Program-made: the position numbers and the translations under genes
Shown: one piece after another, positions 17,482 to 24,905 of the stretch
Layout of the letters: each line of letters opens with the position of its first letter
Position numbering within the stretch: the first letter of the stretch is position 1
From: ZC4RG20 sp963782445
GTDB lineage: Bacteria > Pseudomonadota > Gammaproteobacteria > Steroidobacterales > Rariloculaceae
Direction of reading: 5' to 3'
Assembly: GCA_963782445.1 (NCBI GenBank)
Contig: CAWAJM010000001.1
Location: 3,906,001-3,970,000 of the forward strand
DNA: 64,000 bases
The notes under the pieces: generated by a model
The model's input: the letters and a program-made list of their open reading frames with translations, nothing else
Database searches by the model: none
What the model was told of the DNA's origin: nothing

Positions 17482-17832
17482 GTGAATACCGCACTGCTGC
17501 TGCTCGCCGTGACCCTGCTCGGCTCGAGCCAGGTGCTGCAGAAAGTCGGCGCCGCGCGCCGGCTCGCCGGCAGGCGGCGCCCCGTCGAGTGGGCGGCGGC
17601 GCTGTTCTCGCCCGAGCTGCTCGGCGCGATCCTTTGCATTCTGGCCGGGACGGCGCTGTGGCTGCTCGTGCTCTACCGCATGGACGTGAGCCGCGCATTC
17701 CCGTTCCTGAGCCTGGGCACCGTGCTCGTGGTCGGCGCGTCGCGCATTTTCCTCGGCGAACCCGTGCCGCCGCGGCGCTGGCTCGGCGTCGCGCTCATCG
17801 CGCTCGGCATCGCGCTCGTAGCGAGCACATGA
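17482..17832 (+). CDS. arnE: ArnE subunit of the undecaprenyl-phosphate-Ara4N flippase
   Basis: A 116-residue, four-helix EamA/SMR-fold protein. Together with ArnF it moves undecaprenyl-phosphate Ara4N to the periplasmic face. Hydrophobic segments with Gln and Lys at the end of helix 1 (LLGSSQVLQKVGA) and the helix 3-4 pair FPFLSLGTVLVVGASRIFLGEPV / WLGVALIALGIALV match the family. It starts at GTG 17482 and overlaps arnF by 4 bases. The position directly after arnT supports the call; sequence alone would only say SMR-like. Confidence 0.85.
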   Translation: MNTALLLLAVTLLGSSQVLQKVGAARRLAGRRRPVEWAAALFSPELLGAILCILAGTALWLLVLYRMDVSRAFPFLSLGTVLVVGASRIFLGEPVPPRRWLGVALIALGIALVAST

Positions 17833-18323
17833 GCGCGAGCGCGGCGGCCGATGCGAAGACGAAGCCCGGCGCGAGCCGCGCGCTCGGCCTCGCGTTCCTG
17901 TGCGCCTCGATCGTGCTCTCGGCCGCGGGCCAGCTCAGCATGAAGGCCGGCATGCAGGAGCTGCACCGGCTCGCGGGCGGCCATGCCTTCGCACTGACTG
18001 CCGCGGCGCTGGCATACTTCGGCCCGGCGCTGGCCTGGACGGTCGGGGGACTCGCCGCCTACGGTTGCTCGCTGCTGGCCTGGCTCGCCGTGCTCGTGCG
18101 CTATCCGTTGAGCTACGCCTACCCGCTGCTCGGGATCAGCTACGTGCTCGTATATGCCGGCGCCACCCACTGGAGCCGGCTCATGGAGCACGGCACGCCG
18201 CTCCGGACGGCCGGGACGCTCCTCATCCTCGCCGGCGTCGGCCTCGTGTCGACCGGCGAACGGCGCAAAGCGCGGGTCCCCGGCTATGATGCGCCCGAGC
18301 CCGGCGACCCGGGCGCCCGCTGA
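17829..18323 (+). CDS. arnF: ArnF subunit of the undecaprenyl-phosphate-Ara4N flippase
   Basis: A 164-residue partner of ArnE with the same SMR-like fold. Helix 1 reads FLCASIVLSAAGQLSMKAGM; helix 2-3 gives CSLLAWLAVLVRYPLSYAYPLLGISYVLVY, a strong ArnF/SMR pattern, and the last helix is TAGTLLILAGVGLV. Charged 15-20-residue extensions at both ends make it longer than the usual ~130 residues. The ATG at 17829 overlaps the arnE stop. It is the last arn gene; 18 nt later a DedA-family gene begins on the same strand, probably in the same transcript. Confidence 0.85.
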   Translation: MSASAAADAKTKPGASRALGLAFLCASIVLSAAGQLSMKAGMQELHRLAGGHAFALTAAALAYFGPALAWTVGGLAAYGCSLLAWLAVLVRYPLSYAYPLLGISYVLVYAGATHWSRLMEHGTPLRTAGTLLILAGVGLVSTGERRKARVPGYDAPEPGDPGAR

Positions 18324-18341
18324 ATCGAAGGCAGTGACCTG

Positions 18342-18965
18342 ATGCAACCCATTGTCGATTGGATCGTTCATTTCGTTAGCCAGATTGGCTATCCGGGCAT
18401 CTTTCTGGCCATGGCGCTCGAGAGCAGCTTCTTTCCGTTTCCGAGCGAGGTCGTCATGATTCCGGCCGGCTATCTGGCTTTCGGCGGCCAGATGAACGCC
18501 TATGCAGCCGTGACCGTCGGCACCGCGGGCAGCCTCACGGGCGCGCTGTTCAACTACTACCTCGCGCTGTACCTCGGCCGGCCGATCGTCCTGCGCCTCG
18601 GGCGCTACGTCTTCTTCGGCGCCGAGGCGCTCGAGAAAATGGAGCGCTACTTCGCCCGGCACGGGGAGATTTCCACCTTCAACGGCCGGCTGATCCCCGG
18701 CGTGCGCCAGTACATCTCGCTGCCGGCCGGGCTCGCACGCATGCCGGTGGCCAAGTTCTCGCTGTATACGGCGCTCGGCGCCGGTATCTGGGTCGCGATT
18801 CTCACGGCCCTGGGCTACGTGCTCGGCGCGCAGAAGGAGCTGCTGCAACAGAACCTTCACAAGATCACGCTCGCCGCCCTCGGCTTCGTCCTCGTCTCGT
18901 CGATCGTCTACGTGCTGCTGCGCCGGCGACGGGACGTGCTCGTGCGGCGCCGGAACCCCGACTGA
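18342..18965 (+). CDS. DedA-family membrane protein (candidate undecaprenyl-phosphate translocase)
   Basis: A 207-residue inner-membrane protein with the DedA (SNARE-associated/VTT) signatures ESSFFPFPSEVVMIPAGYLAF near the N-terminus and FNGRLIPGVRQYISLPAGLARMP in the middle. It retains the Glu and Arg residues needed in studied members. Some DedA proteins return undecaprenyl phosphate across the membrane, and members are needed for colistin resistance in Burkholderia. Its place 18 nt behind arnF fits a role in recycling the carrier that ArnT frees in the periplasm. The exact substrate is inferred from family and context. Confidence 0.85.
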   Translation: MQPIVDWIVHFVSQIGYPGIFLAMALESSFFPFPSEVVMIPAGYLAFGGQMNAYAAVTVGTAGSLTGALFNYYLALYLGRPIVLRLGRYVFFGAEALEKMERYFARHGEISTFNGRLIPGVRQYISLPAGLARMPVAKFSLYTALGAGIWVAILTALGYVLGAQKELLQQNLHKITLAALGFVLVSSIVYVLLRRRRDVLVRRRNPD

Positions 18966-18980
18966 GGCGCGGCGCCGGCG

Positions 18981-20081
18981 GTGGCGAAGCTCGGCAAGCC
19001 TGCCCATCGCCCCGGGTTCTGGACGCTCGCGCTCGGCCTCGTTCCCGTCTCCCTCGTTCTGGCGTACGTCGTCGAGATCGGCCCGATCTGGGTCTTCGTC
19101 GCCGGGGCGCTCGCGATCGTGCCGCTGGCCGAGTGGATGCGGCGTGCGACGGAGCAGATGGCGAGGCACACGGGGCCGGCCATCGGCGGGCTGCTCAATG
19201 TGAGCTTCGGCAACCTCGCCGAGCTCATCCTCGCCCTCTTCGTGCTGCTCGACGGGCACGCCGCCGTCGTCAAGGGCCAGATCACGGGCTCGATTATCGG
19301 CAACGGCCTGCTCGGCCTCGGGCTCGCTATCGTCGTCGGCAGCTGGGGACGCAGCGAGCAGCGCTTTCAGCACGAGCGCGCGGGCCAGAACTCGAGCCTG
19401 CTGATCCTGGTCGTCGTCGCGTTACTGCTGCCCGCGCTGTTCGACTACACGGAGCGCACCGCGACGGCGCCCAACGTCGCCTCGCTCGACGAGCAGCTGA
19501 GTCTCGGCGTCTCGGCCGTGCTGATCCTCGTCTACATTGGCAATCTGCTCTATACGCTCGTCACGCATCGGGACGTATTCGCGCGCAACGAGGGGGACGG
19601 CACACCCGCCGAGTGGACGGTCCTGCGCTCGGTCGCCGTGCTCGTCGCAGCGACGGCCGTCACGGCCGTCGAAGCCGAGGTCGTCTCCGGCGCGCTCGAA
19701 AACGCGGCCGACAGCCTCGGCATCTCGACGTTCTTCCTCGGCGTCACGGTGCTCGCGATCGTCGGCAACGCCGCCGAGTACGTCTCGGCGGTCTACTTCG
19801 CGCGCAAGGACAACATGGATCTCGTCGTCGGCATCACGATCGGCTCGACGGTGCAGGTCGCATTGCTCGTCGCGCCGCTGCTCGTCATCACGTCCTACCT
19901 CGTCGGCCGGCCGATGAACCTCGTCTTCGATAACCCGCTCGAGCTGTTCGCGATCCCGGGTGTCGCCTTCATCGTCAACGCGATCGCCCACGACGCCGAG
20001 ACGACGTGGTTCGAGGGCGTGCTGCTGCTCGCCGTATACGCGCTGCTGGCGCTCGGGTTCTTCTACGTGACGCCGTCCTGA
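18981..20081 (+). CDS. Ca2+/H+ antiporter (CaCA/CAX family)
   Basis: A 366-residue exchanger, probably exporting Ca2+ against protons. The two inverted half-repeats each carry the acidic signature: GLLNVSFGNLAELILALFVL (about 65-85) in the first and FLGVTVLAIVGNAAEYVSAVYFA (about 250-275) in the second, separated by a hydrophilic loop. About eleven helices are visible. It starts at GTG 18981, 15 nt after the DedA gene, so may share its transcript. A hairpin-repeat pair begins 7 nt after its stop and is a likely terminator. Confidence 0.88.
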   Translation: MAKLGKPAHRPGFWTLALGLVPVSLVLAYVVEIGPIWVFVAGALAIVPLAEWMRRATEQMARHTGPAIGGLLNVSFGNLAELILALFVLLDGHAAVVKGQITGSIIGNGLLGLGLAIVVGSWGRSEQRFQHERAGQNSSLLILVVVALLLPALFDYTERTATAPNVASLDEQLSLGVSAVLILVYIGNLLYTLVTHRDVFARNEGDGTPAEWTVLRSVAVLVAATAVTAVEAEVVSGALENAADSLGISTFFLGVTVLAIVGNAAEYVSAVYFARKDNMDLVVGITIGSTVQVALLVAPLLVITSYLVGRPMNLVFDNPLELFAIPGVAFIVNAIAHDAETTWFEGVLLLAVYALLALGFFYVTPS

Positions 20082-20088
20082 AGAAACG

Positions 20089-20136
20089 AAAAAGGGCTCT
20101 GACCCCTTTTTCTGAAAAAGGGGTCAGAGCCCTTTT
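20089..20136. repeat. Inverted pair of GGGGTCAGAGCCC hairpin units
   Basis: Units at 20089-20111 and 20115-20136 in opposite orientation and only 3 nt apart, so the pair can also fold as one long hairpin. It lies in the 68-bp gap between the convergent ends of the Ca2+/H+ antiporter gene (+) and the SMP-30-like gene (-), where a bidirectional terminator would serve both. Confidence 0.85.
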
Positions 20137-20149
20137 CGCTCGGCGCCCG

Positions 20150-21149
20150 CTACTTCGGCCGCCCCATATACCCCTGCGAAAGCATCGGCAGCCGGTAGAT
20201 CGTCATGGCCGTGTTACGCACACCCTTCGGCGTCGACCAAGCCTTGCCGTCGGGACCAACGGCGCCCATCTGGCCGACGTACAGCTGCTTTTTGTCCGGA
20301 CCCGAGAACGCGAGCGTGATCGGCCGGCGCGGCGACGGAATCAGGCCGAGGTGCTGACCCTCGGGGGAGAGCACGTGCACGCCCTGCGCCGCCGTGACAT
20401 AAAGCCGGCCCGCCGAGTCGACGGCCATGCCGTCGGCGCCCGTGTCGCCGTCGATCTTGCCGAAGACGCGCCGGTTCGACGTTCGAGCCGTCCGCGTGGA
20501 CGTCGAACGCGAGCACCTCGTCGACGTTCGTCACGTACAGCGTACGCCCGTCCGGGCTCAGCATGATGCCGTTCGGCCGGATGTCCTGATCGGCCACGGC
20601 GCTGACCTGACCGTTCGGTGAGACGTAATAGGCACCGCGCACCGTGAAGTAGGCCCCGCCCTTGCCGTCCGCAATGAGATCGTTGAGGCGGCCGAGCGGC
20701 CGCCCGTCCGCGAAGCTGTTCGCGAGCAGCCGGTGCTCGGGCGCGAGCATGCTGACGTGCGTGAGCCGATTGCAGCCGCCGAGCTCGGGATTCAGCGGCT
20801 CCGTGCAGGTGCGCATGACGGCATAGAGCCGCCCCTTGGCGTCGATCGAGACGGCGCCCGGCCCGTCCGCGTGCATATACGTGTACTCATTGCCGTCGCG
20901 ATCGAGCTTGATGATGGAGTCCGTCTGCTCCTGCGCGAACAGCAGGCCGCCGTCCGAAGTGCCGACCATGCCATCGGCCGTGACGAAATCCGCCCAGACG
21001 ATTGCCCACTTGGCCCCCTCGGCGACGACCCCGGGAATCGCGCTCACGTCGGCCGCACGCTCTCCGGGCAGCATATCGGCTGCGGCCGTGCCGGCGGCGA
21101 ACATCAGGGCAAGACACGCAAGTGCGATTCGAGTCGGGTTCTTGTTCAT
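20150..21149 (-). pseudogene. SMP-30/gluconolactonase-like beta-propeller protein, frameshifted
   Basis: Start ATG at 21149 with AGGAG upstream, then a signal peptide (MNKNPTRIALACLALMFAAGTAAA). The body shows beta-propeller blades of the SMP-30/NHL type: TSDGGLLFAQEQTDSIIKLDRDG, GPGAVSIDAKGRLYAV, RPNGIMLSPDGRTLYVTN, and after the break GADGMAVDSAGRLYVT. The reading frame changes by one base between about 20470 and 20490: the first frame ends its homology at DVHADGSN and the second resumes at RVFGKIDGDTG. Joined, the product would be about 332 residues, complete at both ends. It is either a recent pseudogene or an indel error. Function likely lactonase-like hydrolysis in the periplasm, substrate unknown. 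Confidence 0.75.
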
Positions 21150-21279
21150 TTTCTGCTCCTGCAATCGACGGCCCGAGCGGCCGCATGCCGACGCCGGCGC
21201 CTGGCGCAGACGTCCCCCGCCCGGATGCTAGACCGCAGCGGGGCGCGGCGTCCACCAGGGGGATGGCTGTCGGCCGCAC

Positions 21280-21355
21280 GATTCATGAACGGGCTTGGGG
21301 CACGGTGGCTGCCGGAGGGTTGCGCAGACGGGGGCTTTCGGGGACGGCGTGAATC
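21280..21355. repeat. Palindromic intergenic repeat, copy C, left part
   Basis: Begins with the terminal motif GATTCATGAACGG (21280-21292) and runs through GCGCAGACGGGGGCTTTCGG to GTGAATC at 21355, where an IS element interrupts it. The remainder continues at 22869-22967. The two parts total 175 bp against 178 bp for the uninterrupted copy at 58468-58645. Confidence 0.85.
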
Positions 21356-21360
21356 CGTGT

Positions 21361-21373
21361 ATGGACTCCTCCC
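21361..21373. repeat. IS sub-terminal inverted repeat, left
   Basis: ATGGACTCCTCCC, the exact reverse complement of 22851-22863. It lies 5 nt inside the inferred element boundary, as expected of IS1111-type ends. Confidence 0.85.
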
Positions 21374-21702
21374 GTCAAGTGGGGGCGGGGGTCTTTGTCT
21401 TGGCTCCTCGATCCAGCTGAAGGCGTGCCGGGCGGCCTGAGGGGGCGTCGTCATGCGCGAGAGGGATAGCGGCTGCAACCGTGTATTCGTCCTGTTACGG
21501 GCCATGAGTGAGGGTGGGCCCTGGACATCATGAAAGTCGCCAGCGCGGAGCCAATCGTCCTTTAGTGTCCTCGAAGGGACAACGGATTCAACGGCTTCAC
21601 CGCGCCAGCGGCCGTTCCGCTTGTGCATGATAACGATCACGTTCGGCAGCTTGTGGGCGGGGATGGAGACTTTGAACGTCGCAAACCGAGAGAGCAGCTG
21701 CC
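21374..21702 (-). ncRNA. Candidate bridge RNA region of the IS1111-type element
   Basis: A 329-nt non-coding end downstream of the transposase gene. In IS1111-type elements this end encodes the bridge RNA that pairs with donor and target DNA, so the location is predicted from the family. Supporting observations are modest. GAATCCGT, as found at the left junction (21351-21358), occurs on the minus strand at 21582-21589. CCGTGTAT from the left end (21355-21362) recurs at 21479-21486. CTTTCATGATGTCC on the minus strand (around 21523-21536) resembles the right junction TTTCATCATCC. Matches of 8 nt can arise by chance in a region this long, so the RNA itself is an inference. Confidence 0.5.
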
Positions 21703-22779
21703 TCAGGCCGCTTTGCCGGAGGGGGCTTGAGCGCTCGTCGACCAGTGGGCGTTGAAGGCGCGATCGTACTTGGCGATCGCCCATAGGATGCGGGCGATCT
21801 TGTTGGCCAAGGCGACGGTGGCCTTATTGGTGCCGCAGCGCTGCTCGGTCTGCAGCGCCCAGCGGCGCAAGGGATCAAGGGTTTTGCCGGCCTTCTCAGC
21901 GCAACGGGCGGCATTGAGAGCGGAGCGCGCGCCGTGCACGATGAGGGTTCGCAGGTACTTGTCGCCGCGTTTGCTGATGCGGTCGAGCCGGCGGCGCTCA
22001 CCGGAGGAGAACTCCTTGGGGGTGATGCCGAGCCAGCTTGCGAAGTGCCTGCCTGAGGGGAAGCGGTTCATATCGACGACGGCGGCATAGATGGCGGTTG
22101 CGCCGAGGGAGCCGACGCCTGGGACGGCCAACCAGCGCCGCACCAGATCACTCTCGCCGGTGAGGGCTTTGAGCTCGCGCTCGATCCGGTCCATGCGCTG
22201 CCCGCAGGCGTCGATTTCCTCGAGCACCTCAAAGACGGCGGGGCGCAGAGCGTCGGGGAGGCCGTTGTCAGCGATCTGGAGGGCTTCGCGGATGGCGCTG
22301 CGCCCGCGGGCAAGGCCCTTGGGGATCGGGATGCCGAACTCACGCAGGATGCCGCGGAGCAGGTTGATGCGTTGATTGCGGGTGTGCTTGTACTGCTCGC
22401 GCAGGCGGTGCAGTTGCTGCAGGTGCTGCTGGTCGAGGGTCTTGATCGGGACGGGCTTGATGTCCTGGCATCGGGAGGCCTCGATGAGGGCGGCGGCGTC
22501 GGCCCGATCGGTCTTGTTGCGCTTGACGTAGGCACGCACGTACTGAGCGGGAAGCAGCCGGACTTCGTGTCCGCACTCCTGCAACCGTCTTCCCCAATAA
22601 TGCGCCGAGCCGCAGGCTTCAAGGACGAACAGGCTGTGGACCTGATGGCCGATGAAGTGCCCGAATTGGCTAGGGCTCAGCGACTTACGCTGCTCGACCC
22701 GATACAACTGATTGGCGACCGCGACTTCGAGGCGGTTCTTGGCCAGATCGACACCGACAATGGCAGTAGTAGTATTCAT
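21703..22779 (-). CDS. IS110-family (IS1111 subgroup) DEDD transposase
   Basis: A 358-residue recombinase. The N-terminal RuvC-like domain has the DEDD tetrad: Asp11 (VGVDLAKN), Glu54 (VLEACGSAHYW), Asp91 and Asp94 (RNKTDRADA). KTLDQQHLQQLHRLR and the PVPIKT segment are typical of IS1111. The C-terminal transposase_20 domain has the PGVGSLGATAI helix-hairpin-helix and EFSSGERRRLDRISKRGDKYLR, with the catalytic serine at 258 or 259. ATG 22779 has GAGGAG 7 nt upstream; an in-frame GTG at 22797 would add six residues. The frame is intact, so the element may be active. Confidence 0.92.
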   Translation of the reverse strand: MNTTTAIVGVDLAKNRLEVAVANQLYRVEQRKSLSPSQFGHFIGHQVHSLFVLEACGSAHYWGRRLQECGHEVRLLPAQYVRAYVKRNKTDRADAAALIEASRCQDIKPVPIKTLDQQHLQQLHRLREQYKHTRNQRINLLRGILREFGIPIPKGLARGRSAIREALQIADNGLPDALRPAVFEVLEEIDACGQRMDRIERELKALTGESDLVRRWLAVPGVGSLGATAIYAAVVDMNRFPSGRHFASWLGITPKEFSSGERRRLDRISKRGDKYLRTLIVHGARSALNAARCAEKAGKTLDPLRRWALQTEQRCGTNKATVALANKIARILWAIAKYDRAFNAHWSTSAQAPSGKAA

Positions 22780-22850
22780 GCTGGGCTCCTCTCTCACGCT
22801 GGGGTTTTAGCTGCCGAGTGCAGCGTGGCACTAAGATGCCGATTACCCGA

Positions 22851-22863
22851 GGGAGGAGTCCAT
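22851..22863. repeat. IS sub-terminal inverted repeat, right
   Basis: GGGAGGAGTCCAT, the exact complement of 21361-21373, followed by five element bases (TTCAT) before the target sequence resumes at 22869. Confidence 0.85.
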
Positions 22864-22868
22864 TTCAT

Positions 22869-22967
22869 CATCCCTGGGGGCTCGCTGGGCGCCGTCCTGG
22901 CGCGCACGGCCCCGAAAGCGCCCGTCTGCGCAAGCCTCCTCTGCGACGGCGCGGCCGTTCATGAATC
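22869..22967. repeat. Palindromic intergenic repeat, copy C, right part
   Basis: Starts with CATCCCTGGGGGCTCG directly after the IS element. It includes the inner stem (GGGCGCC and GGCGCGC) and the outer arm CCCCGAAAGCGCCCGTC, and ends with CCGTTCATGAATC (22955-22967), the complement of the left terminus at 21280-21292. Confidence 0.85.
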
Positions 22968-22995
22968 ATGCTGCGACGGCGCGAGGAGACCGTTG

Positions 22996-23060
22996 TGAGC
23001 GCCAGGGAGGGCGCTCAGCGAGCCCCCAGGCATGGGTTCACGGCGGTCCCGACACCGCCC
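22996..23060. repeat. Palindromic intergenic repeat, partial copy D
   Basis: Lies 28 bp after copy C in the reverse orientation. It keeps the inner stem (GAGCGCC and GGCGCTC around AGGGAG) and the conserved block GAGCCCCCAGGCATGGGTTC, but lacks the long outer arms. The remaining 23061-23144 is a GC-rich spacer in which I see nothing. Confidence 0.75.
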
Positions 23061-23144
23061 TTACGCCGAGCCTGAAGCCCGCCACAAACGTCGACACGGA
23101 GCCCGCCACCGACGTCCAGCCGCGACCGGCCGCGATCCGCCGAC

Positions 23145-23759
23145 TCACCCCGTGAAGCAGCTGAGCTCCTGCTTGCCGAACGTGTGCGATACGAACTCCG
23201 CCCCCGTGCGCACGCGCTCGGCATACGGCCGCGCACCCTCGTGGTCGATGTTGTCGGCCGCGATGAGCGCCCCCACGGCGAGCTTCGGCAACAGGAGCTC
23301 GAGCACGGGCAGGTACATGCCCTTCCAGCCGTCGAGGAAGACGAAGTCGATCGGCCCGGAGACGTCCTTCAGCGTCTCGCGCGCGTCGCCCTCGAGCAGA
23401 GTCGCGACGGCGTCGAGACCGGCGTCGCCGAGCACGCGGCGGACGGCCGCGCATTTGTCCGGGTGCGCCTCCGTCGTCACGAGCGTGCCGCCGTTGTCCT
23501 TGGCCGCGGCCGCGAGATAGGTCGTGCTGATGCCGAAGGACGCGCCGAACTCGACGCTGCGCACGGCTCGAGCCCCGCGGGCCAGCAGATACAGAAGCCT
23601 CCCCTCGGCCGGTGAAACGGCCAGGTACATGTCGCCCATGCGGGTCAGCGAATCGTCGTCGTCGCGCCGGCGCGAAGCGCGGCGCTCGGGGTCGCGCCGG
23701 GCCTCGGCGTGCAGCGTCTCGAGGACTCGGGCGATGGCAGGATCGTGAAGGCTGTTCAT
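23145..23759 (-). CDS. Class I SAM-dependent O-methyltransferase (family 3)
   Basis: A 204-residue soluble methyltransferase of the catechol/caffeoyl-CoA O-methyltransferase type. Motif I is SVEFGASFGISTTYLAAA, with the acidic partner TTEAHPDK, motif II FVFLDGWKGMYLPVLELL, and ALIAADNIDHEG (metal/substrate region). The substrate is probably a small catechol-like molecule but cannot be named. ATG 23759 has AGAGGA upstream. It lies about 67 bp downstream of the isoaspartyl peptidase gene on the same strand and may be cotranscribed. Confidence 0.8.
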   Translation of the reverse strand: MNSLHDPAIARVLETLHAEARRDPERRASRRRDDDDSLTRMGDMYLAVSPAEGRLLYLLARGARAVRSVEFGASFGISTTYLAAAAKDNGGTLVTTEAHPDKCAAVRRVLGDAGLDAVATLLEGDARETLKDVSGPIDFVFLDGWKGMYLPVLELLLPKLAVGALIAADNIDHEGARPYAERVRTGAEFVSHTFGKQELSCFTG

Positions 23760-23826
23760 GGTGTTCCTCTGCGTCAGTGGGCCCGCTGCGCCGGCGGCGG
23801 CCCGGCCTCGGCCGGTCCTCGCCGGC

Positions 23827-24795
23827 TCACTCGTCGGCGTAGACCGCCACGACGGGCTCGGCGGCCGCCGTGACGAAGGCCCGGTACATCGTATCGGTAT
23901 TGAAGGGACAGGCAATGATGCCGCGGGCATCGACGGCGATGAGCCCCCCGCGGCCGCCGAGGCCGCCGACGCGCTCGCGCAGCACGCCGGCCGCCGCGCT
24001 GCGCAGATCCGCGCCGGCGTACTCGAGCCGCGCGGCCACGTCGCGCGCGGCTGTCGCGCGAATGAAGTACTCGCCCTGGCCCGTGCACGAGACGGCACAG
24101 ACTCCGTCGCTCGCATAGGTGCCCGCGCCGATGACGGCCGAATCCGAAACGCGCCCCGGCAGCTTGTTCGTGAGGCCGCCCGTGGACGTCGCCGCAGCCA
24201 GGTGGCCGTTGCGATCCAGGGCGACGGCGCCGACCGTCTCGGGCTCCGCGCGGGCGGCGCGGGCTCCGGGCCCGGAGCCGCGCCGGCCCGCGGCGGCACG
24301 CGCCCGTTCGAGCGCGCCGCGCCGCTCCTCGGTCGAGAAATACTCGGGGTCGACGAATTCGATGCCGGGCTGAACGCGTGCGAAGGCTTCCGCGCCGCGG
24401 CCATTCAGGAAGACGTGGGGAGAGGCGTCCATGACACGCCGCGCGAGACTCACCGGATTGCGGATATGCCGCAGACCGGCGACGGCGCCGGCCCGCCGGG
24501 ACGCCCCGTCCATGATGGCGGCGTCGAGCTCGTGCTCGCCGGCCGCGTTGAACACGGCGCCGCGGCCGGCATTGAAGAGCGGCGAATCCTCGAGCCGGCG
24601 TACGGCCGCCTCGACGGCATCGAGGCTCGTGCCGCCCGCTTCGAGCAGGGCGGCCGCGGCGCGCAGCACGGCAGCGAGCACCTCGCGCAGCGCGCGCTCG
24701 TGGGCCGCGTCGATCTCGCTGCGGCCGCGGTCCCCGGCCCCGCCGTGCACGGCCAAGGCCCATGGCGCCCCGCCGCCCGACCGTTTGCCTTCCAT
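23827..24795 (-). CDS. iaaA: Isoaspartyl peptidase / plant-type L-asparaginase (Ntn hydrolase)
   Basis: A 322-residue precursor that should self-cleave before Thr187 (PETVGAVALD) to give alpha and beta chains; that threonine is the N-terminal nucleophile. LAVHGGAG near the start, LFNAGRGAVFNAAGEHELDAAIMDG, GGLTNKLPGRVSDSAVIGAGTYA and the beta-chain TGQGEYFIR are diagnostic. It removes isoaspartyl residues from peptides and can hydrolyse asparagine. An Arg/Gly/Ala-rich linker of about 25 residues lies just before the cleavage site, as in other members. No signal peptide is obvious. Confidence 0.88.
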   Translation of the reverse strand: MEGKRSGGGAPWALAVHGGAGDRGRSEIDAAHERALREVLAAVLRAAAALLEAGGTSLDAVEAAVRRLEDSPLFNAGRGAVFNAAGEHELDAAIMDGASRRAGAVAGLRHIRNPVSLARRVMDASPHVFLNGRGAEAFARVQPGIEFVDPEYFSTEERRGALERARAAAGRRGSGPGARAARAEPETVGAVALDRNGHLAAATSTGGLTNKLPGRVSDSAVIGAGTYASDGVCAVSCTGQGEYFIRATAARDVAARLEYAGADLRSAAAGVLRERVGGLGGRGGLIAVDARGIIACPFNTDTMYRAFVTAAAEPVVAVYADE

Positions 24796-24905
24796 GTCCC
24801 GCCCGCCATGCGTATCGACCTGCCTCGAGCCATTCTAGGCGGGCCGCCGGCACAGCGGCCATCGGAAGGCACCACGGTGACGAGCGGCGGGGGTCCGGAC
24901 GGCCC

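Larger units (their letters stand above)
21356..22868. mobile_element. IS110-family (IS1111-type) insertion sequence
   Basis: About 1.51 kb. It carries one DEDD transposase gene on the minus strand and 13-bp perfect inverted repeats (ATGGACTCCTCCC and its complement), set 5 nt in from each inferred end. The ends were placed by comparison with uninterrupted copies of the target palindrome: joining GTGAATC (to 21355) with CATCCCTGGGGG (from 22869) restores the repeat consensus exactly, with no target duplication. Sub-terminal inverted repeats, no duplication, a short upstream end and a long (about 330 nt) non-coding end after the transposase are all features of the IS1111 subgroup. One base of uncertainty remains because a C occurs at both junctions. 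Confidence 0.88.

Noticed and set aside
1610..23060. Palindromic repeats considered as a CRISPR array
   Set aside because: Copies are far apart, not spaced by unique spacers, and no cas genes are present.
23061..23144. Short GC-rich direct repeats (GCCCGCCAC-type) after partial copy D
   Set aside because: Only two imperfect copies of about 15 bp; no more than expected in this composition.
21150..23144. Prophage or larger mobile island around the IS element
   Set aside because: Only the single-gene IS and intergenic repeats are present; flanking genes are ordinary chromosomal ones.
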